From the NCBI RefSeq assembly GCF_009497775.1, contig NZ_CP031012.1:3561235-3625234 (forward strand): DNA of 64,000 bases, written 5' to 3'. The notes under the pieces are model-generated. The model did no database searches and was not told the DNA's origin. It worked only from the letters and a program-made list of their open reading frames with translations. Source of the stretch: Alcaligenes faecalis. GTDB lineage: Bacteria; Pseudomonadota; Gammaproteobacteria; Burkholderiales; Burkholderiaceae_B. Position numbers and translations under genes: made by a program. Below are positions 54,316 through 63,791 of the stretch, piece after piece (positions within the stretch are counted from its first letter, which is position 1; every line of letters starts with the position of its first letter).

Positions 54316-55245
54316 ATGAGCACGAACTACCACTGGGATACACAGGCTTTGCCGCCCGGACAAGGCGCCAAGCTCTGGACCCAAGCCATTTCACAGTCCT
54401 TTCAGCACGTGCAAACACAGTGCTACGGGCAGAACTTTCATGGCACCTTGCGCTCGCAACGCCTGGGGGAAGTGGCGATCAACCGGCTGACCGCGCAGCC
54501 TTATCGGGTCAGCACAGGCAGGCCGCAGACGGACCAGCCCTGGCTGTTCTTGAATGTGCATCAGCAAGGCCACTGCCGCCTGATTCAGAACGGGCGTGAA
54601 CAATGGCTGCCTGCCGGTAGCCTGAGCCTGAATGTGGGCACCAGCCCCTTCACACTGGATTTTGTGGACGAGGTCATCATGACCACGCTGCGCTTGCCGC
54701 TGGATGGGCTGCTGCCCTATACCGGGCCCTTGAATGACGTCGTCGCCCAGCCCTTGGCCCAAGGCGCCAGCCTGCACTTGCTGGAGCACTATCTGCAAGG
54801 CTTGCTGCTGTCTGCCGATGACTTGCGGGCGAATCAGCACGATCAGGCCTGGCGTTGCCTGCGCGACTTGCTGGCCATGAGCATTAACGAGCGGCGCTCT
54901 GCCCCGCTTGCCCCAAGCACGGCACGTTACGAGGATGCGCTGAGCTACCTGTCTGACCGCTTGGGTGATCCCACCCTGAATATTGCAGCCCTGTCCGAAC
55001 ACCTGGGCATGGCACCTCGTACCGTGCAGGAACTGTTCAAAACACAGGGAAGCACCTTTACCGCCCAATTGATGCAGCTGCGGCTGGACGCAGCCGCACA
55101 GCTGCTGCGCCAGACACCGTCCAACACGGTGGCGCAAGTCGCGTATTCAGTGGGATTTTCGGATCTGTCCTACTTTCACCGCCAGTTTCGACGACGCTTT
55201 GGCATCACGCCAGGCCATTTTTATGGTCATGGCCTGGAGTCGTGA
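54316..55245 (+). CDS. AraC-family transcriptional regulator (FeaR-like layout)
   Basis: The 309-residue protein has an N-terminal AraC-binding-like domain (about 20-200, with LNVHQQGHCRLIQNGREQWL and LNVGTSPFTLDF) and two C-terminal helix-turn-helix motifs (about 225-305, LNIAALSEHLGMAPRTVQELF and VAQVAYSVGFSDLSYFHRQFRRRFG). The layout is that of FeaR-type activators, which in E. coli control an aldehyde dehydrogenase (feaB). Here it is divergent from an ALDH gene, which supports regulation of that gene by an aldehyde or amine. No operator is clear in the 195-base gap. Confidence 0.88.
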   Translation: MSTNYHWDTQALPPGQGAKLWTQAISQSFQHVQTQCYGQNFHGTLRSQRLGEVAINRLTAQPYRVSTGRPQTDQPWLFLNVHQQGHCRLIQNGREQWLPAGSLSLNVGTSPFTLDFVDEVIMTTLRLPLDGLLPYTGPLNDVVAQPLAQGASLHLLEHYLQGLLLSADDLRANQHDQAWRCLRDLLAMSINERRSAPLAPSTARYEDALSYLSDRLGDPTLNIAALSEHLGMAPRTVQELFKTQGSTFTAQLMQLRLDAAAQLLRQTPSNTVAQVAYSVGFSDLSYFHRQFRRRFGITPGHFYGHGLES

Positions 55246-55264
55246 AGCAGCGATCAGAAACGGA

Positions 55265-56038
55265 TCAAGTGTGATCGGCGTGTTCAGCGGCTGCTGAACC
55301 GCATACTGGGCAAGCCGGGTCTTTGCGGAAACGCACGGTATGCCAATTCATATTGAAAGCATCCACGCTGAGCAAACGGCCCACCAGGGGCTCTCCGAAG
55401 CCGCCTAACAGCTTCAAGGCCTCGACTGCCTGTGCACTCCCCACCATACCCAACAAAGGCGACAGAACGCCTGTGGTGGCGCAGCGCAGTTCCTCGACAT
55501 CATCCGCTTCAGGGAACAGGCAGTGGTAGCAAGGCGCCTCGGGCTGACGCAAGTCGTAAGTACTGACCTGGCCCGAAAAACGAATCGCCGCACCTGACAC
55601 CAATGGTTTACGCAGTGCCACGCAGGCACGGTTGATGGCATGGCGGGTGGCGAAGTTGTCGCAGCAATCCAGCACCAGATCCACTTGCTGAACCCAATGC
55701 ATCAAGCCCGCCTCGTCCAGACGTTGAACGACGGGCGTTACCTTCACTTCAGGATTGAGCTGCTCGATATGCAGCTTGGCAGACTCGACCTTGTCCCAAC
55801 CCAGGCGATCGGTGGTGTGGGCAATCTGACGCTGCAGATTGCTCAGTTCCACCTGGTCATCATCCACCAGAATGATGGAGCCGACACCCGAGGCAGCCAG
55901 ATAAGCCACCACGGGGGAACCCAGTCCCCCGGCTCCAACAACCAGAATGCGGGAGGCCAGAATCCGCTCCTGCGCTTCTACCCCGAATTCATCGAGCAGA
56001 ATATGCCGCGCATAGCGCAGTAGTTGCTGATCTTCCAC
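55265..56038 (-). CDS. moeB: MoeB/ThiF-family adenylyltransferase
   Basis: This E1-like enzyme adenylates the C-terminus of a sulfur-carrier protein (MoaD for molybdopterin or ThiS for thiamine). The 257-residue protein has the dinucleotide loop VVGAGGLGSPVVAYLAASG (about 33-51), DDQVELSNLQRQ, a cysteine in RCATTGVLSPLLG (about 186), and zinc cysteines in CYHC and CPVCG. Sequence alone does not separate MoeB from ThiF. It is the last gene of gpmA-envC-ctpA-moeB, a conserved betaproteobacterial run. Confidence 0.9.
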   Translation of the reverse strand: MEDQQLLRYARHILLDEFGVEAQERILASRILVVGAGGLGSPVVAYLAASGVGSIILVDDDQVELSNLQRQIAHTTDRLGWDKVESAKLHIEQLNPEVKVTPVVQRLDEAGLMHWVQQVDLVLDCCDNFATRHAINRACVALRKPLVSGAAIRFSGQVSTYDLRQPEAPCYHCLFPEADDVEELRCATTGVLSPLLGMVGSAQAVEALKLLGGFGEPLVGRLLSVDAFNMNWHTVRFRKDPACPVCGSAAAEHADHT

Positions 56039-56053
56039 GTCAGGAACCTGTAT

Positions 56054-57565
56054 TTACGGGTTTACCGGTTCGAGCCCCTTGGGGGTGATTCGGAACCGCT
56101 CAACGCTGGGTTGCTGATTCAGGGGACTTTTTTTTTCTGGCGACTCGGACTCTACTTCCTTTTCGCGCTTGGCAGCAGCTTCCTTGGCGGCAGCCACTTT
56201 GGCGGGATCATTCTTGATCACAGGACGGCCAGCCAAATGGTTCAGCGCTTGCTGCAACTGGAAGTCGTCATCACCACCGAATTCAAACATTTTGAATTCC
56301 GGGCTCATGCCCAGATCAGACTGTTCTTCTTCGGTAGTTTCGTCCACTTTGCTATTGACCAGATGACGCTTCAAGTCCACTTCGCGCGGCAGGCGGAACA
56401 GATTGCCCTGGGCGGTGTCATCCACCACCACGTCCGGCTGTACGCCCGTTACCTGAATGGAAGTACCGTTCGGTGTGTAGTACAAGGCGGTCGTCAATTT
56501 CAGGCCCGATTCCTCGGACAGAGGGACCACACTTTGCACCGAGCCCTTGCCGAAAGTGCGGTTACCGATAATGGTGGCGCGTTTGTGGTCCTGCAAAGCA
56601 CCGGCGACAATTTCCGACGCCGAGGCCGAACCCACGTTCACCAGCACCACGATAGGCACGTTCTTGAGCCAATCCAGTTTCTTCAGAACATCCGCATCCG
56701 TATCCAGCTCGCCCAGTACGGACTGCATGGATTTGACGTAGTACTCGCGGTTGGACGAAGGAATGCGGCCCTTGGTGGAAACCACCAGCGAACCCGAATC
56801 CAGGAAGGCGGAAGACACGCCAATGGCGCTTTCCAGCAAGCCACCGGGGTCATTGCGCAGGTCAATTACCAAGCCTTTCGGGGCGCCTGGGCCTTTATGA
56901 ACTTCGGACAACTGCTTGACCAGATCAGCAGCCGTGCGTTCCTGGAACTGGGCAATACGTACGTAGGCCACGTCGTCAGCCAGCATCTTGGAGCGCACGC
57001 TGCGCACCTTGATGACATCGCGTACCAAGTTGAATTCCAGTGGCTTGTCGCGGCCAGCACGGCGTATCGTCAGCTTGATCGATGTTTTAGGCTCGCCACG
57101 CATTTGCTTGACGGCATCGTTCAGGCTCAAATCCTTGGTGGGTTTGCCATTGATGTGCGTAATGATGTCGCCCGCCAGAATACCGGCGCGCGCAGCAGGC
57201 GTATCTTCAATGGGCGAGATGACTTTGGGCATCCCGTCCTCGCTGCCGATCTCAATACCCAGGCCGCCAAAGCCGCCTTGAGTCATGGCTTCCATTTCCT
57301 TGAAAGCGTCGGCATCCAGATAGGCCGAGTGCGGATCCAGATCGGTAAACAAACCCTTGATCGCGTTATTGACCAGGGCCTGATCCGTCAGGGGCTCCAC
57401 ATACGTGTTCTTGATGGCAGCGAACACATTGGCGAACTGCTGCAGTTCGCGCAAAGGCAATGGCTCGCCGCGTTGAGCGACCGCAGTAATGCCCAGGCTG
57501 ATCAAAATACCGCCCACAGCACCTGCTGCCACTAGACCAATGCTGCCAATCCTTCGAGTGCTCAT
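56054..57565 (-). CDS. ctpA: C-terminal processing protease CtpA (S41)
   Basis: The 503-residue protein has an N-terminal signal/anchor (about 6-30, IGSIGLVAAGAVGGILIS), a PDZ domain (about 85-165, GFGGLGIEIGSEDG and AGILAGDIITHINGKPT) and the S41 catalytic domain. The catalytic serine is in NVGSASASEIVAGALQDH with lysine in GNRTFGKGSVQSV, about 25 residues later. A Lys/Glu-rich tail ends in a proline-containing segment. It would process envelope proteins such as PBPs or hydrolases. ATG 57565 gives MSTRRIGS; a Met two codons earlier is possible. Confidence 0.94.
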   Translation of the reverse strand: MSTRRIGSIGLVAAGAVGGILISLGITAVAQRGEPLPLRELQQFANVFAAIKNTYVEPLTDQALVNNAIKGLFTDLDPHSAYLDADAFKEMEAMTQGGFGGLGIEIGSEDGMPKVISPIEDTPAARAGILAGDIITHINGKPTKDLSLNDAVKQMRGEPKTSIKLTIRRAGRDKPLEFNLVRDVIKVRSVRSKMLADDVAYVRIAQFQERTAADLVKQLSEVHKGPGAPKGLVIDLRNDPGGLLESAIGVSSAFLDSGSLVVSTKGRIPSSNREYYVKSMQSVLGELDTDADVLKKLDWLKNVPIVVLVNVGSASASEIVAGALQDHKRATIIGNRTFGKGSVQSVVPLSEESGLKLTTALYYTPNGTSIQVTGVQPDVVVDDTAQGNLFRLPREVDLKRHLVNSKVDETTEEEQSDLGMSPEFKMFEFGGDDDFQLQQALNHLAGRPVIKNDPAKVAAAKEAAAKREKEVESESPEKKSPLNQQPSVERFRITPKGLEPVNP

Positions 57566-57729
57566 GCACATTCCCATTATTTTCAGATTCAAGACGGGGC
57601 CCTCTCGCGGAGCTGGCCCGACCATGCATTATAAGAGTAGCGTAAAGCGCCGACCAGCGTGAACTGGGCTGGAGTCGCTACCCGGCGCAACAAATGCGAG
57701 CAAAAGTAAACGCTTGGGGCAAAAGCGGC

Positions 57730-59304
57730 TCAGGAGCCCAGCCAAACCTGCGGATTAATAGGCTTGCCTTGATGGCGCAACTCAAAGTACAGGCCGGGTT
57801 CAACCTGTCCGCCGGTGGCACCCACCCGCGCAACCGCATCCCCACGACCCACAATATCGCCTACTTGCTTGAGCGTGCTCTGGTTATAGGCATAGACACT
57901 CAAGTAATCGCGACCATGATCAATAATCAGCAAATTGCCAAAACCGGTCATCCAGCTGGCAAAAACCACCCGGCCTGGGGCTACTGCACGAACCGTGGTG
58001 CCGGCCTGTGCTCGCAACACAATCCCGCGCCAAATGCCGCCATCAGGACGCTCGGCCCCAAACTTGCCCTGCATTTCGCCACGTACCGGATAAGGCAGAC
58101 CACGTTTCAGACCCTGGAAACCCCCTTCTGGTTCCAGGGCAGGAGCAGATGCCTGCTCGGCGGGCTCTTCAACGACCTGAACCTCGCGCACTTTGGGAGC
58201 GGCCGGTTTGCTGATCGGTTCACTAGGCTCGGACGAGGCTTCCAGGCTGTCTGACAAGAGGCGCTCGTTCGTGGTCGGCGGCGTGTAAGTCAGCGGTGGA
58301 CGTGGAATCATGGGTTCCGGCTCTGGCTGCTGGGGTGCAGCAGGTTCAGGCTGCTTGCGTGGCAAGGCCGGAGGCAGCGGCGGTTGCGTAGCACGAGCCC
58401 GCTCCAGCAGCTCCCGTTCCCGCTCCAGACGCGCCTGTTCACGGGCGGCCTGCTCCTGTTGGGCTTTGCGCTGCAATTCTTGCTGACGGGCGAGCTCGGC
58501 TTTGCGCGCTTCTTCAGCACGGCGCGCGGCTTCCCGTCGACGTTGTTCTTCGGCGCGACGAGCCAGCTCGGCCTGTCGGGCAATTTCAGTTTCCAGACCG
58601 GAGATCAAATCCCCCAGTCGCTTGTCATTACTTTGCAGGTTCGCCGCCTGACCGCGCTGGCGTTCCAGTTCGGCGCTGATATCAGCCACCACCTTGGTGC
58701 GCTTTTCTTTCTGCTCTTCCAAAGCCACTTTCTGGGCGGCGGCTTCTGTGGCGAGCTGTTCCTGCTCTTTTTCACGCGCGGCAACCTGAGTCTGCAAACG
58801 ATCCAGCCGCTCTACAGTGCGGCGGACTTTATGCACCTGTTCGGTCTGCTGACGCGAGACGTAGCCCAGATAATGCAATTCGCGGTTAATGGCATTGGGA
58901 TCATCGCCCGACAACAGTGCGGACCAGGGCGACACGCCATTGGCGTATTGCGCACGCAATTGCTCGGCCAGCTCCTGCTGACGTTGCTCTTTGATCACCT
59001 GCTGTTCGCTGATCTGTTTGCCCAGCGTACCCAACTGCTGGTGCAATTGTTCCTGCCGCTGCTCGATCTGAGCCAGCGTGCGATCGATATCGGAAATAGC
59101 CTGCTCGGATTCGCGCAAGGCATTGGCGGCATCCCGACGCGAGCTTTCGCTGGTGTCGATGGTTTTGCGCAGCGATTCGATCTTCTGGCGCAGCTCTGCC
59201 TGCTGCTTTTGAGCCTGGGCCTGGCGGGCAGCCAAGTCCGGATCAGCAGCCAGGGCCGGTAAGGTCCAGGCTGCCAGCAACAGGCAAACGCTGTAGCGCC
59301 ACAT
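57730..59304 (-). CDS. envC: EnvC-like murein hydrolase activator (degenerate M23/LytM)
   Basis: EnvC activates the amidases AmiA/AmiB at the septum. The 524-residue protein has a signal peptide (cleaved near LAADP), long coiled coils (about 22-315, many Gln/Arg/Glu heptads), a Pro/Glu linker (about 315-385) and a C-terminal LytM domain (about 405-524). The zinc ligands of active M23 peptidases are not kept: the HxGxD site reads GGIWRGIVL and the HxH site reads LYFELRHQG. That degeneration is expected for an activator rather than an enzyme. It lies between gpmA and ctpA. Confidence 0.92.
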   Translation of the reverse strand: MWRYSVCLLLAAWTLPALAADPDLAARQAQAQKQQAELRQKIESLRKTIDTSESSRRDAANALRESEQAISDIDRTLAQIEQRQEQLHQQLGTLGKQISEQQVIKEQRQQELAEQLRAQYANGVSPWSALLSGDDPNAINRELHYLGYVSRQQTEQVHKVRRTVERLDRLQTQVAAREKEQEQLATEAAAQKVALEEQKEKRTKVVADISAELERQRGQAANLQSNDKRLGDLISGLETEIARQAELARRAEEQRRREAARRAEEARKAELARQQELQRKAQQEQAAREQARLERERELLERARATQPPLPPALPRKQPEPAAPQQPEPEPMIPRPPLTYTPPTTNERLLSDSLEASSEPSEPISKPAAPKVREVQVVEEPAEQASAPALEPEGGFQGLKRGLPYPVRGEMQGKFGAERPDGGIWRGIVLRAQAGTTVRAVAPGRVVFASWMTGFGNLLIIDHGRDYLSVYAYNQSTLKQVGDIVGRGDAVARVGATGGQVEPGLYFELRHQGKPINPQVWLGS

Positions 59305-59307
59305 TAT

Positions 59308-60054
59308 TTACTGCGCCTTGCCCTGATTGGCCACGGCTTGCATCTGAGCCGCAATCGCTTCCTGGTCGCCCAGGTAGTAATGACGGATAGGACGCAGGTT
59401 CTCGTCCAGCTCGTACACCAGAGGCTGGCCGGTAGGAATGTTCAGGTGAACGATGTCCTCGTCGGAGATGCCATCCAGGTGCTTGATCAGTGCGCGCAGG
59501 CTGTTGCCGTGAGCAGTCACCAGTACGCGACGGCCGGAGCGGATAGCGGGGGCAATGGACTCGTCCCAGAAAGGAACCACGCGGGCCACGGTGTCTTGCA
59601 GACACTCGGTGCGAGGCAGCTGATCGGCGGGCACACGGGCGTAGCGGGCATCAAAACGCGGGTTGCGTGGATCGTCCTCAGCGACTGGATCGGGAGCGAT
59701 CGCGTAGGCACGGCGCCAGACCAGGACTTGATCCTCACCGTACTTTTGTGCGGTTTCGGCTTTATTTAAGCCTTGTAAAGCACCATAATGGCGTTCGTTC
59801 AGGCGCCAGCTCAAACCCACGGGGGTGTGCATGGCGTCCATCGAATCCAGGGCGATCCACAGAGTACGGATAGCGCGCTTGAGGACCGAAGCGAAAGCCA
59901 GGTCGAACTCAAAACCGTTTTCTTTCAGCAAGTCACCGGCCTGCTTTGCCTGTTGACGCCCGGTTTCGGTAAGATCGACATCGGTCCAGCCAGTAAACCG
60001 GTTCTCCAGGTTCCACTGGCTTTCGCCGTGCCGCATCAGTACAAGTTTATACAT
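59308..60054 (-). CDS. gpmA: 2,3-bisphosphoglycerate-dependent phosphoglycerate mutase
   Basis: GpmA interconverts 3- and 2-phosphoglycerate in glycolysis. The 248-residue protein has the phosphohistidine motif [12 protein letters not shown] (about 4-15), [13 protein letters not shown] and the second catalytic histidine in [15 protein letters not shown] (about 182-196). ATG 60054 is the family start ([10 protein letters not shown]). It heads the leftward gpmA-envC-ctpA-moeB run, divergent from the rhodanese gene; TATAAT at 60094-60099 lies in the shared gap. Confidence 0.97.
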   Translation of the reverse strand: MYKLVLMRHGESQWNLENRFTGWTDVDLTETGRQQAKQAGDLLKENGFEFDLAFASVLKRAIRTLWIALDSMDAMHTPVGLSWRLNERHYGALQGLNKAETAQKYGEDQVLVWRRAYAIAPDPVAEDDPRNPRFDARYARVPADQLPRTECLQDTVARVVPFWDESIAPAIRSGRRVLVTAHGNSLRALIKHLDGISDEDIVHLNIPTGQPLVYELDENLRPIRHYYLGDQEAIAAQMQAVANQGKAQ

Positions 60055-60152
60055 GGTAAAAACAGCCTCGAGGTTGAAAAATTGGCGCCACTCTATAATC
60101 GTGTGATCTTGCCCTTTTTTCTTGCTTTTCTTGGTAATCAACAGGATTTAAC

Positions 60153-60563
60153 GTGGACTTCATCTTAAGTCAGAACAATCTTCTAATTTTAGCAATTGCG
60201 GTGCTTGCCGGCATTATGCTGTTAATACCCAGCTTTTTCAAAGGCCGTGCGGGACGCGCAGTTTCAAGCTCGGAAGCGGTACAGATGGTAAACCAGAAAG
60301 ACGCCATTTTGATTGATCTGCGCAGCGCCGATCAGTTCAAAGCTGGGGCAATTGCACAATCTCGCAACATTCCTGCTGCCGACCTTGACGCCAAGGCCAG
60401 CACGCTGCCCAAAGACAAGCCCGTCATTCTGGTGTGCGATACCGGTCGCAGCGCTCCGCGCAGCGTGGCCGTTCTGCGCAAGCACGGCATCAACGAAGCC
60501 TACACACTGCAAGGCGGTATTCAGGGTTGGCTGCAATCGAGCCTGCCCGTCAAAAAATCGTAA
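60153..60563 (+). CDS. Membrane-anchored rhodanese-like protein
   Basis: The 136-residue protein has one N-terminal membrane segment (about 9-27) and a single rhodanese domain (about 38-132) with DLRSADQFKAGAI and catalytic Cys in ILVCDTGRSAPRSVAVL (about 91-107), then LQGGIQGW. It starts with GTG, divergent from gpmA. In betaproteobacteria it precedes grxC and secB as here. Sulfur transfer at the membrane is likely but the acceptor is not known. Confidence 0.9.
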   Translation: MDFILSQNNLLILAIAVLAGIMLLIPSFFKGRAGRAVSSSEAVQMVNQKDAILIDLRSADQFKAGAIAQSRNIPAADLDAKASTLPKDKPVILVCDTGRSAPRSVAVLRKHGINEAYTLQGGIQGWLQSSLPVKKS

Positions 60564-60586
60564 GCTCCCCCTTCTACGAGGCTCTC

Positions 60587-60844
60587 ATGGCAAAAGTCAC
60601 GATGTACTCCACAATGGTGTGCCCTTATTGTGTGCGCGCTGAAATGCTGCTCAAGCAACGCGGCGTAACTGAAATCAATAAAATCATGATTGATCGCGAA
60701 CCCGAACAGCGCGCTCTCATGATGGAGCGCACCGGTCGGCGTACCGTTCCCCAAATCTACATTGGCGACACCCATGTAGGTGGCTACGATGATCTGGCCG
60801 CTCTGGACCGCGAAGGTGGCCTGCTGCCTCTGCTGGCTGCCTGA
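60587..60844 (+). CDS. grxC: Glutaredoxin 3
   Basis: The 85-residue thiol-disulfide oxidoreductase has the dithiol active site CPYC at residues 12-15 (STMVCPYCVRAEMLL), cis-Pro loop TVPQIYIG and GGYDDLAALD. ATG 60587 gives the usual glutaredoxin length. It lies 23 bases after the rhodanese stop and 39 bases before secB. Confidence 0.96.
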   Translation: MAKVTMYSTMVCPYCVRAEMLLKQRGVTEINKIMIDREPEQRALMMERTGRRTVPQIYIGDTHVGGYDDLAALDREGGLLPLLAA

Positions 60845-60883
60845 TTTTTTTTCTAACAATTTTTTTATCCCATAGGATCACCC

Positions 60884-61372
60884 ATGGCCGACCAGAACAC
60901 CCCAGCCGCTGAACAAGAAGCTCAACAACCCAGCTTCAGCCTGCAGCGCACCTACATCAAAGACCTGTCCATCGAAATGCCCAACGCTCCCCAGATCTTT
61001 CTGGAGCAAGAGGCCCCTTCCGTGGAAGTGTCCATCAATGTGGGCGGCCAACGCCTGGCTGACACGGTCTACGAAAGCACCGTCACCGCCACGGTAACCA
61101 CTCGCATTGGCGACAAGGTCATGTACCTGGTGGAAGCCACCCAGGCCGGTATCTTCGAAGCTGCCAACATTCCTGAAGAGCAGCTCGAGCCCCTGCTGGG
61201 CATTGTGTGCCCCACCATGCTGTACCCCTACTTGCGCGCTGCCGTGGCCGACGCCATCAACCGCACTTCCCTGCCTGCCCTGCACCTGACTGAAGTGAAC
61301 TTCCAGTCCCTGTACGAGCAGCGTCTGGCCCAGCAATCTGCCTCCGCAGACGGCCAGCCTTTGCAGGCTTAA
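60884..61372 (+). CDS. secB: Protein-export chaperone SecB
   Basis: SecB is the tetrameric chaperone that keeps presecretory proteins unfolded and hands them to SecA. The 162-residue protein has [19 protein letters not shown] (about 15-33) and the C-terminal [21 protein letters not shown] (about 105-125) typical of the family. Its stop overlaps the gpsA start (TAATG). The secB-gpsA pairing is common in proteobacteria. Confidence 0.97.
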   Translation: MADQNTPAAEQEAQQPSFSLQRTYIKDLSIEMPNAPQIFLEQEAPSVEVSINVGGQRLADTVYESTVTATVTTRIGDKVMYLVEATQAGIFEAANIPEEQLEPLLGIVCPTMLYPYLRAAVADAINRTSLPALHLTEVNFQSLYEQRLAQQSASADGQPLQA

Positions 61373-62424
61373 TGATGTCAAACGCGCACACTCCGGTTCG
61401 TGTCGCAGTCCTGGGCGCAGGCAGCTGGGGAACGGCCTTGGCCGCCCTGGCCAGCACCCAGGCTCCCACGATGGTGTGGGCGCGCAAAGCATCAACAGCA
61501 CAGGCCATCGGGCAGGATCATCGCAATCCTGCCTACCTGCCCGATGTCGTGCTGCCCGACTCGCTACAGGCCAGCGACAGCCTGCAGCAAGTCATGGAAT
61601 TTGCCCTGGCTGATGACACCGGCCCCGCCCTGCTGATTCTGGGCGTGCCTGTGCGTGGTCTGGCACAAACCTGTGTGGATCTGGCGCAGTACCTGCCTGC
61701 CACACGCCGCCATCCCGTCCTGCTGGTCTGGACCTGTAAAGGTTTCCATCAGGAAAGCGGCTTGTTACCCCACCAGATTGTGCGTGAAAGCCTGCCCGAC
61801 CATCCCTGGTTAGGCCGTGCCGTGCTCTCTGGTCCCTCGTTCGCCCTGGAAGTCGCCAAAGGCCTGCCTGTTGCGCTGACACTGGCTTGCGAACCTGCTG
61901 ATATGGCCGGCATTGCCCTGGAGGCCTTGCATGGCAAACAGGCCCGTCTTTACACCAGCACCGACATGATCGGCGTGGAAGTGGGCGGCGCTGTCAAAAA
62001 CATCATGGCCATTGCCTGTGGTATTGCCGACGCACTGGGCCTGGGCCACAACGCCCGTGCCGCCCTGATCACCCGAGGCCTGGCTGAAATGCAGCGCCTG
62101 GGTGTTGCGCTGGGCGGTCAGGCCGAAACCTTCTCCGGCCTGGCGGGTCTGGGAGATCTGGTCCTGACGGCCACGGGCGAATTGTCCCGTAACCGCCAAG
62201 TGGGCCTGGCGCTGGGTGCAGGTGAAAGCCTGGACAGCATCCTGGCCACCGGCATTACCGCCGAAGGTGTACGCTGTGCCCGTTCGGTTCTGGAAATGGG
62301 CCGGGCGCACCAGATTGAATTACCGATTACCGCAGCGGTCTGCCAGATCCTGTTTGAACAACTGGCCCCGCGCGAAGCTGTCCACGCCTTGCTCACCCGC
62401 GAGGCAAAGCAAGAAGGCCACTAA
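61372..62424 (+). CDS. gpsA: NAD(P)-dependent glycerol-3-phosphate dehydrogenase
   Basis: GpsA reduces dihydroxyacetone phosphate to glycerol 3-phosphate for phospholipid synthesis. The 350-residue protein has the Rossmann motif VAVLGAGSWGTALAALA (about 10-26), VLSGPSFALEVAKGLP and the catalytic-lysine region VGGAVKNIMAIACGIADALGLGHNARAAL. Its start overlaps the secB stop by one base. Confidence 0.96.
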   Translation: MMSNAHTPVRVAVLGAGSWGTALAALASTQAPTMVWARKASTAQAIGQDHRNPAYLPDVVLPDSLQASDSLQQVMEFALADDTGPALLILGVPVRGLAQTCVDLAQYLPATRRHPVLLVWTCKGFHQESGLLPHQIVRESLPDHPWLGRAVLSGPSFALEVAKGLPVALTLACEPADMAGIALEALHGKQARLYTSTDMIGVEVGGAVKNIMAIACGIADALGLGHNARAALITRGLAEMQRLGVALGGQAETFSGLAGLGDLVLTATGELSRNRQVGLALGAGESLDSILATGITAEGVRCARSVLEMGRAHQIELPITAAVCQILFEQLAPREAVHALLTREAKQEGH

Positions 62425-62503
62425 TACCTTCGTCTGCCCGATCTGGCACCTCATCCACGCTGCCAGACCTGCGGTCAACCGTCTCTTACTCAGAATCAAA
62501 ACA

Positions 62504-63502
62504 ATGTCATTGCTTGCTCGTTCTCGTGATCTTCTGATCCGCTCCGTCCTGGGGCTGGCCTGCACTGGTTTGCTGGCTCAATCGGCTCTGGCCCAATCCA
62601 GCTGGCCCGAGCGTCCCATTCAAATGGTTGTGCCTTTCCCGGCAGGCTCCTCGCCTGACGCCCTGGCCCGCGCCATTTCCGAGCCCCTGTCCCAAGCCTT
62701 GGGCCAGACTGTCATTGTTGATAACCGTCCCGGTGCTGGCGGCAATATCGGCACGCGCTTTGTAGCGCACGCCAAACCCGACGGCTACACCTTGCTGCTG
62801 ACCATCAATGGTCCCATGGTGACCGCCCCCACCCTGTACAAGACCTCGCTGGGCTACGATCCGCTGAAAGACTTGCAGGCCATCTCCATGATTGGCACCA
62901 GCCCCAACGTGCTGGTCGTTCCGGCCAACTCGCCCGCCAACACGGTGGAAGAGTTCATTGCCCTGGCGAAGTCTCGTCCCGGCGAATTGAACTACGGCTC
63001 GGTTGGCCCCGGCAGCTCGGCTCACCTGGCCATGGCCATGCTGGAACATGCGGTTGATATCAAGCTGGAACAAATCCCCTACTCGGGCTTTCCACAAATC
63101 CTGACCGCCATTATTGGTGGTGACATTGACGCCGCCTTCATGGTGCCAGGCATTGCCATGCCGCAAGTTGAAGCAGGCAAGGTGAAAGCCCTGGCCGTGA
63201 CGTCCTTGCAGCCCAGCGAATTGCTGCCCGGTCTGGACACCATGGCGCAAGCCGGTCTGGAAAACTTCGAGGCAATTTCCTGGGACGCCTTCTTTGTGCC
63301 CCACAACACCTCGGATGATGTGGTCAAACGCCTGAACCAGGAAATCACCACTATCCTGCAACGCGACGACATCAAGGCCAAACTCAACGCCTTTTACTTC
63401 TCGTCCGAGCCTTCTACTCCTCAAGAGTTGACGGACAAGATCATTGCCGACAAAGCGCGCTGGGATGAAGTGATTGAGCGCCTGAACCTGTCGCTGGAAT
63501 AA
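62504..63502 (+). CDS. Bug-family tripartite tricarboxylate transporter substrate-binding protein
   Basis: The 332-residue periplasmic protein has a signal peptide ending SALAQ (about residue 31) and the Bug signature YP/WPERPIQMVVPFPAGSSPD (about 34-53), then VDNRPGAGGNIGT and LNYGSVGPGSSAHL. Bug receptors bind carboxylates or other small polar molecules for TctA/TctB. No tctAB genes are adjacent, so it is one of the many orphan receptors typical of Bordetella/Alcaligenes relatives. The ligand is not predictable here. Confidence 0.92.
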   Translation: MSLLARSRDLLIRSVLGLACTGLLAQSALAQSSWPERPIQMVVPFPAGSSPDALARAISEPLSQALGQTVIVDNRPGAGGNIGTRFVAHAKPDGYTLLLTINGPMVTAPTLYKTSLGYDPLKDLQAISMIGTSPNVLVVPANSPANTVEEFIALAKSRPGELNYGSVGPGSSAHLAMAMLEHAVDIKLEQIPYSGFPQILTAIIGGDIDAAFMVPGIAMPQVEAGKVKALAVTSLQPSELLPGLDTMAQAGLENFEAISWDAFFVPHNTSDDVVKRLNQEITTILQRDDIKAKLNAFYFSSEPSTPQELTDKIIADKARWDEVIERLNLSLE

Positions 63503-63522
63503 AACGGCAACTGGATTCGATC

Positions 63523-63566
63523 AAAAACGGCCCTGCAAACTCTTCGTTTGCAGGGCCGTTTTTTTT
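63523..63566 (+). terminator. Intrinsic terminator after the Bug receptor gene
   Basis: An 18-bp stem (AAAAACGGCCCTGCAAAC with its complement) around a TCTTC loop ends in a run of T residues. It is one of the strongest terminators in the window. Bases 63567-63791 hold no gene that I can see. Confidence 0.93.
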
Positions 63567-63791
63567 GAGGATATCAACAGAAAATAAATACGTGTAAATC
63601 AACGTTTCCCGCGACAAACTTCAGCCTATTGATCCTGATACGTGGGGCGTGAAGGCACATAAAAAACTTCCAACACTAGATTTTCCGGCCCTCATCACTT
63701 AAACAGAATCCATCGTACCCACTGCTACATGATAAATATGATGTAGCACCTCGATCCAAGACTCAAGCTGACTGCTTGCCCTTGCCCAAAC

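Noticed and set aside
57730..59304. envC read as an active M23 endopeptidase
   Set aside because: The zinc ligand motifs are absent at both expected sites.
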